Positions 17,089 through 26,298 of a stretch of DNA of 64,000 bases are shown in pieces (within the stretch, counting starts at the first letter, position 1; every line of letters begins with the position of its first letter). Made by a program: the position numbers and the translations under genes. The DNA is from Gemmatimonas sp. UBA7669 (GTDB lineage: Bacteria; Gemmatimonadota; Gemmatimonadetes; Gemmatimonadales; Gemmatimonadaceae): assembly GCF_002483225.1 (NCBI RefSeq), contig NZ_DLHL01000043.1, positions 1-64,000 of the forward strand, written 5' to 3'. The notes under the pieces are model-generated. The model worked only from the letters and a program-made list of their open reading frames with translations. It made no database searches and had not been told where the DNA came from.

Positions 17089-19536
17089 ATGTCTCAGTTC
17101 TCAGGCAGCCGCCACCTTCCAGCGTTCTCAGGCAAGACCCTGAGACGGGTGGCGCTCGTGCCTTTGCTGCTGGGCCTCGGACCGGTGCTGTCGTTGGATT
17201 GGCGGACGCTGTGGAGCGCGGGGGAGTTGCGCGGGACAGCCTCACTCGGCGCGCAGGAGGCGCCGCACGGTGATCGCCGGCATCTGCATGGAATTGTCGA
17301 AGACTCGATCTCCGGTCGTCCGCTTCGTGATGCCGAGGTGACCGTGGAGTGGACGGCCGAAGCGAAGGCGCGGATGTCACGCAGCCGCACCGATGGCAAC
17401 GGCCGATTCGACTTTCGTGATTTGCCCGCGAGTCGCGTGCGCATTCGTGTGCGAGCCCTGGGGTTTGCTCCATGGACCGAGGTGGTGGACCTGACTCAGG
17501 CCGACCGTCTGCTGACGGTGCACCTCAGTGTGGCGACCACGGTGCTGCAGGAAGTGGCAGTGCGCGCGGACACGCTGGCGGAGCGTCTCGGGCGCGTGGC
17601 GGCGACGTCCACGCTTGATGCGGCCGCGCTGGCCAGCACGCGTGGGCAGACGCTGGGTGAGACGATCAAGAATCTGCCGGGTGTAGCCGTGGTGCAGTTC
17701 GGGCCGAGCATTGCGAAGCCGGTCATCCGCGGGCTCAACTCGCAACGCGTGCTGGTGATGAATGGCGGCCTGCGACAGGAAGATCAGCAGTGGGGCACCG
17801 AGCATGCTCCGAACATCGACAGCTTCAACGCGGATGCCGTGACGGTGGTCCGCGGCGCCGCCACGGTGCTGTACGGACCCGACGCGCTTGGTGGCGTGGT
17901 ACGTGTGGATCACGCGGCCCTGCCTGACACGGGACATCTGCGTGGCAATGTGGCGCTCAACACCTTCAGCAACAGTCGCCAGGGTGCGCTGTCCGTGGGT
18001 CTCGAAGGTGCCGATCTCTCGCTGCCGCGCATCGGTACGACCGGCTATCGGTTGCGTCTCACCACGCGCATGGCCGGCAACGGCGCGGCGCCCGATTACT
18101 ACCTGAGCAATACAGGCTTCCGCGAACTCAATGGCAGTCTCGCGCTCGGGGTACGTCGCGTGTGGGGACGCAGCGAGCTGTCACTCAGCCGATTCTCCAC
18201 GGAGCTGGGTGTGCTGCGGCAGGCGCATGTGGGCAATCTCGAGGATCTCGAGCGCGCGATGCGCACCGAGCCGCGGGATTCGGCATTCTCGTATGCCATT
18301 GGCCGCCCGAGTCAGCGTGTGGCGCACACCACGCTGCGTTCGCGAACGGTATTTGCATTGCCCGGTGATCAGGAGCTCGAGCTGGTGTACGGACTCCAGT
18401 ACAATCACCGCCGCGAGTATGACAATAACGGCCCGCTGCGCTTTCGCAACGAGCCCGCGTTCAATCTCAAGCTGTTCACCAACTCGCTCGATCTGCGGTG
18501 GACACATGCGCGCTGGCATGGCTGGCGCGGAACGGTGGGAACGAGTGCGGTGGCGCAGGGCAATCAGACATTGGGTAAGGCCTTTCTGATTCCCGGCTAC
18601 GATCTCTGGCAGGGCGCGCTCTATGCGCAGGAAGAATTGGGTCTCGGCCGGTTCTCGCTGCTCACCGGTCTGCGCGGCGACATGATTTCGCAGACGACGC
18701 TGGCCTACGCTGATGCCGGAATTCGCAGTCCTGCCGGCACCAAGTCCTGGCGAAACGTTTCGGGCTCACTCGGCGCGGCATACTTGCTGCGCGATGGGCT
18801 CGATGTATCACTGCGTGTCGCGCGTGCGTGGCGTCCACCGACCGTGAACGAGCGCTATGCGCAGGGCGTGCACCACGGTACGGCGCAATACGAGCTGGGC
18901 GATGCGTCGCTCAGTGCGGAAGTGAGCGGGGGCGTAGAGGCGAGTCTGCGTCACCGCGGAACGCGTTGGCAGGCAGACGTGGCCGCGTATGCCAACACCA
19001 TTGACGGTTTCATCTATCTGCAGCCGTCGGAACCGGTGTTCACACTGCGGGGCACGTTTCCCGGCTATCGCTATGCGCAGGCGCCGGCGCGCCTTCGTGG
19101 TCTCGAGCTGAGCAGCAGCTACCTGCCACACGCCCGTCTGCAACTTTCGGCCAATGGGACGCTGGTGCGCGGGCACAATCGCGACACGCGAGAGCCGCTG
19201 TTCGATATGCCAGCCGATCGTGTGAACCTGTCGGCGCGGTGGCTTGGCACACGCTCGCTGCTCGGCACGTGGCATCTCGGCGTGGGCACACTGCTGGTGC
19301 GACAGCAGGACGGGGTGCCCTCGGGCACGGTGTATACGCTGCCGACGGCGGGCTACGCGCTGTTGTCGCTCGACGCGGGCGCAACCGGCGTAATGCTGTT
19401 TGGTCAGGCGACTACCGTGTCGCTGAGTGTGAACAACGCGCTCGACACGCGATACCGTGACTATCTGAGTCGGTATCGGCTGTTTGTGAACGATGCGGGC
19501 CGCGATGTGGTGTTGCGGATCACCATGCCGTTCTGA
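17089..19536 (+). CDS. TonB-dependent outer-membrane receptor
   Basis: 815 aa. After a signal peptide there is a CarboxypepD_reg-like domain (about 66-145, HGIVEDSISGRPLRDAEVTV), a plug domain (about 175-285, with LGETIKNLPGVAV and RGAATVLYGPDALGGVV) and a 22-strand-type barrel ending in a terminal aromatic (ITMPF). The plug segment GLNSQRVLVMNGG with QWGTEHAPNID resembles receptors of the ZnuD type, which take up zinc or related metal complexes. It would import a substrate across the outer membrane using TonB-ExbBD energy. The small lipoprotein gene downstream, 109 bp away, is likely its partner. Confidence 0.93.
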   Translation: MSQFSGSRHLPAFSGKTLRRVALVPLLLGLGPVLSLDWRTLWSAGELRGTASLGAQEAPHGDRRHLHGIVEDSISGRPLRDAEVTVEWTAEAKARMSRSRTDGNGRFDFRDLPASRVRIRVRALGFAPWTEVVDLTQADRLLTVHLSVATTVLQEVAVRADTLAERLGRVAATSTLDAAALASTRGQTLGETIKNLPGVAVVQFGPSIAKPVIRGLNSQRVLVMNGGLRQEDQQWGTEHAPNIDSFNADAVTVVRGAATVLYGPDALGGVVRVDHAALPDTGHLRGNVALNTFSNSRQGALSVGLEGADLSLPRIGTTGYRLRLTTRMAGNGAAPDYYLSNTGFRELNGSLALGVRRVWGRSELSLSRFSTELGVLRQAHVGNLEDLERAMRTEPRDSAFSYAIGRPSQRVAHTTLRSRTVFALPGDQELELVYGLQYNHRREYDNNGPLRFRNEPAFNLKLFTNSLDLRWTHARWHGWRGTVGTSAVAQGNQTLGKAFLIPGYDLWQGALYAQEELGLGRFSLLTGLRGDMISQTTLAYADAGIRSPAGTKSWRNVSGSLGAAYLLRDGLDVSLRVARAWRPPTVNERYAQGVHHGTAQYELGDASLSAEVSGGVEASLRHRGTRWQADVAAYANTIDGFIYLQPSEPVFTLRGTFPGYRYAQAPARLRGLELSSSYLPHARLQLSANGTLVRGHNRDTREPLFDMPADRVNLSARWLGTRSLLGTWHLGVGTLLVRQQDGVPSGTVYTLPTAGYALLSLDAGATGVMLFGQATTVSLSVNNALDTRYRDYLSRYRLFVNDAGRDVVLRITMPF

Positions 19537-19645
19537 CTGCTCGAAGGCTGTGGGGTACCACCGCCGACATGCCGTCCCGCGTGTCACTCGATGAGGGCGA
19601 GTGCGCACGCTGTCATCCCACCCTCGCACGATGGAGTGCAGTCCC

Positions 19646-20221
19646 GTGACAAACAGCCAGTCCATGCGCCGCCTGGTGGCGTACAGCGGTTTTGGTCTCG
19701 TCGGCCTCGGACTCGCGGCCTGTGGTGAATCGAGCACGGCGCCCGGTGGCGAGCAGGAAGTCATCTCGCGCGTGACGCTCACGCTGACCCCGGCCAATGG
19801 CGGTGCACCGCTCACCGCGTTCATCGAAGACGCCGACGGCAACGGTCCAGGCGCGCCGAGCGCCCAGGTGGGCGCGTTGGCGCTGGTGCGTGGTGCCAGC
19901 TACACGGGCACGGTGAAGTTCGAGAACCGTCTGGTGAATCCGCCGGAAGACATCACGGAGGAAGTGGAGGAAGAGGCCAACGAGCACCGGGTGTACTACA
20001 CGGTGACTGGCAGCGGCGTGACGATCACGACCACGGACCGCGACCCGCAGGGTCGCCCGCTTGGTCTGGCGTTCACCAAGGCGGTGGGCGCTACATCCGC
20101 GGCCGGTACGACCCGCGTGGTGCTCTGCCATTACGACGACGCACCGAAGAACGGTTCGAGCACGTCGTGCCAGGGTGAGACGGATATCGACGTGACGTTC
20201 AACTTCACGATCGCGAATTAG
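19646..20221 (+). CDS. Small lipoprotein paired with the TonB receptor
   Basis: 191 aa from a GTG at 19646 preceded by GGAG at good spacing; an ATG at 19664 is the alternative. The lipobox LAAC lies at about residue 22 of the mature start region. The body is beta-rich with a striking acidic segment ending in His (DITEEVEEEANEH), then VYYTVTGSGV, a Cys pair (CHYDD and SCQGETD) and a final D-V-T-F-N-F-T strand. Similar small lipoproteins accompany ZnuD-like receptors, where they are sometimes annotated as type 1 periplasmic binding fold proteins. I infer a metal-capturing partner. Confidence 0.65.
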   Translation: MTNSQSMRRLVAYSGFGLVGLGLAACGESSTAPGGEQEVISRVTLTLTPANGGAPLTAFIEDADGNGPGAPSAQVGALALVRGASYTGTVKFENRLVNPPEDITEEVEEEANEHRVYYTVTGSGVTITTTDRDPQGRPLGLAFTKAVGATSAAGTTRVVLCHYDDAPKNGSSTSCQGETDIDVTFNFTIAN

Positions 20222-20244
20222 TTGCAACCCATTACTCGACACCT

Positions 20245-20286
20245 GAACACACAACTCGAAACTGATCAGTTCCGGGTTGTGTGTTC
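20245..20286. terminator. Bidirectional terminator / repeat hairpin between convergent genes
   Basis: A 42-nt inverted repeat with two mismatches: GAACACACAAC at the left pairs with GTTGTGTGTTC at the right, and the centre is the perfect palindrome AACTGATCAGTT. TTCGGGTTGTGTGTTC is repeated directly at 20291-20306. It sits between the lipoprotein stop and the PAAR stop and could end transcription from both sides. A related copy lies at 62248-62338. Confidence 0.6.
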
Positions 20287-20318
20287 TGGTTTCGGGTTGT
20301 GTGTTCTCAACAGGGCGT

Positions 20319-20621
20319 CTAGCCGCCGATCAGCACGGTTGGTGCGCCGGCGACAATGGTGCCGCCGTGCGCGGTGGAATCACCGAGGCGTGCGGCGGGC
20401 ATGTTGGAGAGCAGCACCGTAGCCGAGCCCTTGATGACGACGTCGGGCGGACCGACACACACGCAAGTGCTGCTGAGTGTGGCCGATGGCATGACACAGA
20501 TGATGACCGTGGGGGCACCTGGTGAGACGATCGGGCCACCCACGTGGGGAATGGGCGGAACACCGGGTGTCTGCATGGGGCAGACGTGCATGTCGGTGAT
20601 GCGCGCGGCGGGCATGCTCAT
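20319..20621 (-). CDS. PAAR-domain protein, T6SS spike tip
   Basis: 100 aa. PAAR proteins cap the VgrG spike. Pro-Ala-Ala-Arg itself occurs twice (MPAARITD at the start and MPAARLGD near residue 73), with the glycine-rich strands GGPIVSPGAPTVIIC and HGGTIVAGAPTVLIGG. Cys and His residues able to bind the tip metal are present (HVCP, CVCVG, HGG). There is no C-terminal toxin extension, so this is a bare tip. It is the last gene of the tssB-led operon, 3 bp after the unknown gene. Confidence 0.93.
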   Translation of the reverse strand: MSMPAARITDMHVCPMQTPGVPPIPHVGGPIVSPGAPTVIICVMPSATLSSTCVCVGPPDVVIKGSATVLLSNMPAARLGDSTAHGGTIVAGAPTVLIGG

Positions 20622-20624
20622 GGC

Positions 20625-21317
20625 CTATTTCCCCCGTGCGGCAGGCGCGGTGGCCTGCGCGTAGTCGTGCGCGAGTCGTTGGTGGGTGTCGTGCGCCAAC
20701 TGCAGGGCCGCATCCCAGCCGCCGAGGCGTTTGACGATCTCAAGCCCCTGCGCCGCGAAGGCGGCCATGGTGACCTCGACCTGATCGGGTTCACTGTTGG
20801 CTGCTGCCGCCATGAGAATGGCACCAGATATGAGTGGCAGCGCGGCACCGGGTGGTGGCGGAACGGGCGGAACGTTTGCTGGTGCCACCGTCGTGCCGCT
20901 CAGAAAAACGGCTGCGGCCACCATGCCCACCGGTGTGTCGAGACCTGCAGCGTTGCCAGTGTCCCACGCGTTGCGGCGGGCGTCGTCATCAGGCCGAACA
21001 ATCCACTGCTCAACGGCCGCCAATGCCGTGTGTACCGCTGCAGTTGCCGCCTTGCCACCGACCACCTGTGTGGCATAACGCGCGGACACCCATGCCCACC
21101 AGATGCTTTCGCGTGCGGGCAGCACGCTGGCGATGAGGCGAATGACAGACGTGTGCAAGCCTTTCGCCGACCAGGTGGTCTGCAGGGCTTCGAGTGGTTG
21201 ACGCGGGTCGAGCAGGGCCAACGCGTCATCATCGGGCGCCGCGCGCTCGAGCAGCCAGCGCAGGAGCGGCGGACAGGCAGCGAGCGGATCGGGAGCGATG
21301 ACCGGAGGAGTCGTCAT
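20625..21317 (-). CDS. Unknown protein between vgrG and PAAR (DUF6931-like suspected)
   Basis: 230 aa, Ala-rich and mostly helical. WSAKGLHTS (about 50-58) and ARESIWWAWVSAR (about 68-80) precede an internal Ala-rich helix, a Pro-rich loop (PPVPPPPG), and a C-terminal helical region (AQGLEIVKRLGGWDAALQLAHDTH). I think it matches DUF6931, a family I associate with T6SS loci, but cannot confirm. Its place, 10 bp after vgrG and 3 bp before PAAR, is that of a chaperone/adaptor that loads cargo on the spike. A toxin role is possible but no catalytic motif is seen. Confidence 0.6.
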   Translation of the reverse strand: MTTPPVIAPDPLAACPPLLRWLLERAAPDDDALALLDPRQPLEALQTTWSAKGLHTSVIRLIASVLPARESIWWAWVSARYATQVVGGKAATAAVHTALAAVEQWIVRPDDDARRNAWDTGNAAGLDTPVGMVAAAVFLSGTTVAPANVPPVPPPPGAALPLISGAILMAAAANSEPDQVEVTMAAFAAQGLEIVKRLGGWDAALQLAHDTHQRLAHDYAQATAPAARGK

Positions 21318-21327
21318 GGTCGGCGCC

Positions 21328-23502
21328 TCAGTTGATCATGGTGATGCCGCCCTTGATCATGACCATCGCATCGCCGTTCACCTGCGTCATGGGCGCCTTG
21401 ATTTGGGCCATGGCCTGCCCTTCGATCTTGATCATGGGCGCCTTGATGGTGACGCCGGACATGTCGATGATGATGCTGCTGCCGCCCACCTTGAGCTCGA
21501 TCTTCATGGCCGATGTGACGGTCATCGCCGACCCGTCCACCTTGATCTCGTACTTGCCCCCGATCGTGTCCTTGGCGTCGGCCCCGACCGTCTCGGTGCG
21601 CTTGCTGCCCACCGACGTTTCCTGATTGGAGCCGACTGTGATGGAGGCATTGCTGCCGACTGTTAGTTCGAGGTTGCTGCCCACCGTCGTGGTGTCGTTC
21701 TCCCCGATGTCGGTGGTCTGATCCTTGCCGATGCTGACGGTGTGGTTCTCACCGATCGTGACCATCTGGTTCTTGGCCACGGAGATCTCCCGATCGTTGT
21801 CGGCAACCGTGATCGTCTGCTTGCCCTTTTCGATCGTGTGCGTGTCGACGCCTTCCTTCACCGTGCGCACGTCGTCGTTCGTGATCGTGGTCGTGCGATT
21901 GTGTCTGACGTCACGCGTCTCGTCGTTCTTGACGAGCGTGGTGAGATCCTTCTCCGCCTGCACGTAGACGAGCTCTTCGCCCTTCTTGTCCTCGAAGCGC
22001 AGCTCGTTGAAGTTGTCGGCGCCGCCCTTGAGCGTGCTCTTGGTGCGCACGCCGCTCTGCGTCTTGTTGTCGGGTAGTTTCCACGGTGGCAGGTTGGCTC
22101 CGTTGTAGAGACTGCCCACCACCACGGGATTGTCGGGATCACCGTCGAGAAAATCGACGATGACCTCGTGGCCGATGCGTGGCAGGAACACGGCGCCGAA
22201 GTTCTGGCCCGCAAAGGGTTGCGCCACGCGGATCCAGCAGGAGCGATCGAGCTTCCTGGAGTCGTCGAGGTCCCACTTGAAGACCACCTGCACCCGACCG
22301 TGCTTGTCGGTGTAGATCTCCTCGCCCTCGGGGCCCACCACCGTGCCCACGTGTGAGCCAGCCACGCGCGGCCAGGGCGTGCGTCGTGGCGGACGGTACG
22401 GCGTGCCGGCGGGAATGGCCTCGAAGCTGTTCTCGTAGCTGGCCTGCCCGCCACCACTGAAGTAAGAGCCGTTGCTGCCGCGATGCGTCACGCCGAGAAC
22501 AAACAGTTCCACGTTGAGCGCCGCGGCCGGATGCGCGGTGACCTTGGTCTTGGCACCACTCTGCAGACCGACATAGGTGCTGGTGCCACGGTACACCACG
22601 GCCAGCGACTCGGCCTGCTCCTGGCGGAGCCGCGCGTAGACCTTGGTATCATCGGGCAGCTTGCTGGCGTCAGAGGCCGAGTCACCGCCACTGTGCGTGA
22701 TGCCGCTGCGGTGCGCCGTGAGCTGCTGTTCGAAGAGGTAGGCCTTGGCATCAGCGGGCGGCTTGAACTCACCGCCACTGGCCACGACGTTGCCGACATT
22801 GCGCGTGGCCAGAAACTCACTGGCGCTGCGCACACGGGTCTCGCCGACAAATGGCGTGGCCTGCATGGTAAGGCCCATGAGCCGCCCTTCGCGGCGCGCG
22901 TCAGTGTCGAACACCAGTTGTGCGGTGTTCCAAGCGGGCTGCGCCGACGCCGAGGTATCCGCAAGCACCAGCTTGGCTTCGCTGCCACTGTTGTCGAAGC
23001 GGTACCAGATGCCTTCCTGCTCGAGCAATCGGGATGCGCAGGCCCAGCGACTCTCGCGATAGCGGAAGCAGTAGGGCCGCGGATCGAGCGTACGCACCAG
23101 CTTCCACTCGAAGGGCGTGCCTTTGAGCAGATCACCGCAGATATCGCGCACGCTCTTGTTCTGGAAGATCTCGAAGCTCTCCTCCAGCGCCAGCACCCAG
23201 TGCGGCGGAACGATCTCCAGTTCGTACTCGACAAGATCGTCACGCGCGCTGCCCGTCTGCGCAAAGCGGCTGACGACGCCGTGTACGGTTCGCTGGCCAC
23301 CCTCCGGCAACTGCAGCGACAGCGACACCGCCTTGAGCAGCAGCTCACTCGGTGCAATGGTCGTCTTGGTGCTCCATGCACGGACCGTCCACCGATACAG
23401 CGACGCGACCTGCTCCTCGCCGGTGAACTCGGCGAGGAGCAACACATCGTTGCCCAGTGGTGTGGTGATCTTGTACGGCCGATTGGCCTGGGTGTACGTC
23501 AT
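21328..23502 (-). CDS. tssI: Type VI secretion spike protein VgrG
   Basis: 724 aa. It forms the trimeric spike on the Hcp tube. The gp27-like part spans about residues 1-370 (phage-GPD-type FRYRESRWACASRLLEQEGIWY at about 148-169). The gp5 OB-fold lies at about 400-490, with DKHGRVQVVFKWD and the hallmark PRIGHEVIVDFLDGDPDNPVVVGSLYN (in parts). A beta-helix of octad repeats (V-x-x-G-x-N/D) runs from about 520 to 660 and ends in IKGGITMIN. No effector domain is fused. It starts 46 bp after the clpV stop. Confidence 0.97.
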   Translation of the reverse strand: MTYTQANRPYKITTPLGNDVLLLAEFTGEEQVASLYRWTVRAWSTKTTIAPSELLLKAVSLSLQLPEGGQRTVHGVVSRFAQTGSARDDLVEYELEIVPPHWVLALEESFEIFQNKSVRDICGDLLKGTPFEWKLVRTLDPRPYCFRYRESRWACASRLLEQEGIWYRFDNSGSEAKLVLADTSASAQPAWNTAQLVFDTDARREGRLMGLTMQATPFVGETRVRSASEFLATRNVGNVVASGGEFKPPADAKAYLFEQQLTAHRSGITHSGGDSASDASKLPDDTKVYARLRQEQAESLAVVYRGTSTYVGLQSGAKTKVTAHPAAALNVELFVLGVTHRGSNGSYFSGGGQASYENSFEAIPAGTPYRPPRRTPWPRVAGSHVGTVVGPEGEEIYTDKHGRVQVVFKWDLDDSRKLDRSCWIRVAQPFAGQNFGAVFLPRIGHEVIVDFLDGDPDNPVVVGSLYNGANLPPWKLPDNKTQSGVRTKSTLKGGADNFNELRFEDKKGEELVYVQAEKDLTTLVKNDETRDVRHNRTTTITNDDVRTVKEGVDTHTIEKGKQTITVADNDREISVAKNQMVTIGENHTVSIGKDQTTDIGENDTTTVGSNLELTVGSNASITVGSNQETSVGSKRTETVGADAKDTIGGKYEIKVDGSAMTVTSAMKIELKVGGSSIIIDMSGVTIKAPMIKIEGQAMAQIKAPMTQVNGDAMVMIKGGITMIN

Positions 23503-23548
23503 GCCACGAGCCTCCGGGAAAGACCGGACCGACCGCCGAAAGTGGCGA

Positions 23549-26215
23549 TCACGCGACCACGGTGTCGTACGTGAAGTCGCCGGTATCGCTCACGCCCACG
23601 CGCAGCGCCATCGGACGCTGTCCCTCAGCCATCGAGGCCAGCAGCATGCGCGAGATTTCCGGCAACAGCGTATTGCTGAGGATGTTGTCCACGTTACGGG
23701 CGCCGCTTTCGACCTCGGTGCAGCGCGCGGCCACCTGCTGAATGAGCGTTTCGTCGTGCTGCAGTTCGAGCCGGTGCACTTCGCGCAAGCGGCGCGCGAT
23801 CTTGCCGACCTTGAGCCGCACGATCTGCTTGAGATTCTCGTCGCGCACGGGGTAGTACGGCACGATGACCATGCGGCCGAGGAAGGCCGGCTTGAACACC
23901 GCATCGAGCTCCGGCTTGAGCGCCTTGGCCATGGCATCCGGGAACGGCATGGTGTCCGGATCGGCCGTGAGCTTCATGATGGACTCGGTGCCGGCGTTGG
24001 TGGTGAGGATGATGATCGTGTTCTTGAAATCGATCTGACGTCCTTCCCCATCTTCCATCACACCCTTGTCGAACACCTGGAAGAACAGCTCGAGCACGTC
24101 GGGGTGTGCCTTCTCGACTTCGTCGAGCAGCACGACGCTGTACGGCCGGCGACGCACAGCCTCGGTGAGCACGCCACCCTCACCATAGCCCACGTAACCC
24201 GGCGGCGAGCCCTTGAGCGTGGACACGGTGTGCGCCTCCTGGAACTCCGACATGTTGATGGTGATGATGTTGCGCTCCCCACCAAAGAGCATGTCGGACA
24301 GTGCGAGGGCGGTTTCCGTCTTGCCCACACCCGACGGCCCGACGAGCATGAACACACCCTTGGGCTTGTTGGGATCTTCGATGCCGGCCTTGCTGGTGCG
24401 CACCCGACGTGCGATGTCAACCAGCGCGTGATCCTGTCCGATGACGCGCGCACCGAGGTGCTTCTCGAGTTCGAGCATGGTGCCGAGTTCGTCACTCATC
24501 ATCTTGCCGACGGGGATGCCCGTCCAGCCGGAGATGACCTCGCCCACGATGGACGCATCGACGAAGGGGCGCACGAGCGGTTCTTCGCCCTGCAGGGCCT
24601 CGAGTTCTCCCATGGCCTGGTTGTACTCGCTGCGCAGTGCGTCGGCGGCCGTCTGATCGGCATTGGCCGCTTCGGCGACGAGGCGGCCGCGGATGTCGAG
24701 AATGCGCGCGACGAGATCCCGTTCCTTGAGCCAGCGCGACTCGAGCGCTGCCAGATCGGCTTCAACCTGTGTGCGGCGGGTGGCAATGCCGGCCAGGCGT
24801 TCGCTGTGGTCGGCACCAGCGGTCTGCTCGCGCGTGAGTACGCGTTCCTGCAGTGCAAGGTCGTCGAGAATGCGCTTGCAGTCTTCGACGGGCCCGGGTG
24901 TGGCGCTCTGGCCAAGTGCCAGACGCGCGCAGGCGGTGTCGAGTACGCTGACCGCCTTGTCGGGCAGCTGGCGATCGGCGAGGTAGCGATGTGAGAGCCG
25001 CACGGCGGCTTCCATGCCGCTGTCGAGGATGTGCACCGCATGGTGCTTCTCGAGCGACGGGACGACGGCGCGCATCATGATGCAGCACACGTCTTCGGTA
25101 GGTTCCTCGACCTTCACGAGCTGGAAGCGGCGTGACAGGGCCGGGTCCTTCTCGAAGAACTTTTTGTATTCGCTCCAGGTGGTGGCGGCGATGGTGCGCA
25201 GTTCACCACGCGCGAGCGCGGGCTTGAGCAGGTTGGCGGCGTCGTTCTGGCCTGCCTGCCCACCGGCGCCAATCATGGTGTGCGCTTCGTCGATGAAGAG
25301 AATGATGGGTGTCGGCGAGTTCTTCACCTCTTCGATGAGACCCTTGAGGCGATTCTCGAATTCGCCCTTCACGCCGGCACCTGCCTGCAGCATGGCCAGG
25401 TCGAGTGACAGCAGACGCACGTTGCGCAGCGGCGGCGGCACATCGCCATCGACGATCCGACGCGCAAAACCCTCCACCACGGCCGTTTTGCCGACGCCCG
25501 CTTCGCCCACAAGAATGGGATTGTTCTGCCGGCGACGTGTGAGAATGTCCACCACCTGTCGCACCTCGAAGTCCCGGCCCAGCACCTGATCGATCTTTCC
25601 ACTCTTGGCATTCGCCGTGAGGTCCACGCAGTACTGATCGAGATTGGGCGTGCGGCCACCGGCCTTGGGCGCACCGCCGCCACCGCCGGACGCACTTGCG
25701 CCCGCAGCCACGGAATCGATGCTGCCGATTTCGGCCGAGGCTTCGGTGGACGACGAGGTGATGGTGACGAAGTCCTTCTTGAGCACGTCGACCGGGACTT
25801 TCTCGAATTCCTTGCTGATGTCCATGGCCATGCGCTGCAGCTCGGGCACGGTGAGCAGGGCCAGCAGCACGTGACCAGTGCGCACGCGCGGGGCGCCATA
25901 CTCCACCGATCCAATCACCCAGCCCTCGCGCAGCGCGTTCACGAGGGAGGTGCTGAGTGAGGGCGTGCGTCCATTGCCGGTCTTCAGCCGATCGACCGCG
26001 CGGGCCAGATCATCCGCGAAGCGCGTGCGATTGACGCCGAAGTGCTTGAGCGTGACGGCGAGGTCGGTATCGGTGGCATCGTGCAGCTTGATGAGCAGGT
26101 GCTCGATCTCGACGTCGTAGTTGGTACGCGACAGGCACAGGCCGGCGGCGCCCTCGACGGCGCTGCGCAAAGGGGCGTTGAGCTTGGCGATGAGGCCACG
26201 AAGGTTCACGGACAT
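23549..26215 (-). CDS. clpV: T6SS sheath-recycling ATPase ClpV
   Basis: 888 aa, typical length. It disassembles contracted VipA/VipB sheath. The ClpN repeat domain occupies about 1-160, followed by a Gly/Ser linker (ASGGGGGAPKAGG) near 170-185. AAA1 has Walker A GEAGVGKT and Walker B ILFIDEAH. A short coiled-coil middle domain precedes AAA2, with GPSGVGKT and VVLLDEVEKAHPDVLELF. The D2-small domain closes the protein. All ATPase motifs are intact. The 83-bp gap between the tssG stop-side and clpV start contains no other frame. Confidence 0.97.
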   Translation of the reverse strand: MSVNLRGLIAKLNAPLRSAVEGAAGLCLSRTNYDVEIEHLLIKLHDATDTDLAVTLKHFGVNRTRFADDLARAVDRLKTGNGRTPSLSTSLVNALREGWVIGSVEYGAPRVRTGHVLLALLTVPELQRMAMDISKEFEKVPVDVLKKDFVTITSSSTEASAEIGSIDSVAAGASASGGGGGAPKAGGRTPNLDQYCVDLTANAKSGKIDQVLGRDFEVRQVVDILTRRRQNNPILVGEAGVGKTAVVEGFARRIVDGDVPPPLRNVRLLSLDLAMLQAGAGVKGEFENRLKGLIEEVKNSPTPIILFIDEAHTMIGAGGQAGQNDAANLLKPALARGELRTIAATTWSEYKKFFEKDPALSRRFQLVKVEEPTEDVCCIMMRAVVPSLEKHHAVHILDSGMEAAVRLSHRYLADRQLPDKAVSVLDTACARLALGQSATPGPVEDCKRILDDLALQERVLTREQTAGADHSERLAGIATRRTQVEADLAALESRWLKERDLVARILDIRGRLVAEAANADQTAADALRSEYNQAMGELEALQGEEPLVRPFVDASIVGEVISGWTGIPVGKMMSDELGTMLELEKHLGARVIGQDHALVDIARRVRTSKAGIEDPNKPKGVFMLVGPSGVGKTETALALSDMLFGGERNIITINMSEFQEAHTVSTLKGSPPGYVGYGEGGVLTEAVRRRPYSVVLLDEVEKAHPDVLELFFQVFDKGVMEDGEGRQIDFKNTIIILTTNAGTESIMKLTADPDTMPFPDAMAKALKPELDAVFKPAFLGRMVIVPYYPVRDENLKQIVRLKVGKIARRLREVHRLELQHDETLIQQVAARCTEVESGARNVDNILSNTLLPEISRMLLASMAEGQRPMALRVGVSDTGDFTYDTVVA

Positions 26216-26298
26216 GATGGCTCCACGGAATCAGGCGGCGGGAAGGAGAGAGGAAGACAGGGGAGTGGCGGGCCGGTACGCTTGCAGAGAGCGTGCCG

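Noticed and set aside
19646..20221. Lipoprotein near the T6SS as TssJ
   Set aside because: It lies with the TonB receptor, on the other side of a terminator, and its acidic segment and length do not fit TssJ.
23117..24994. Long plus-strand frame opposite vgrG and clpV
   Set aside because: It is an antisense shadow caused by high GC; the minus-strand genes have full family motifs through the same region.
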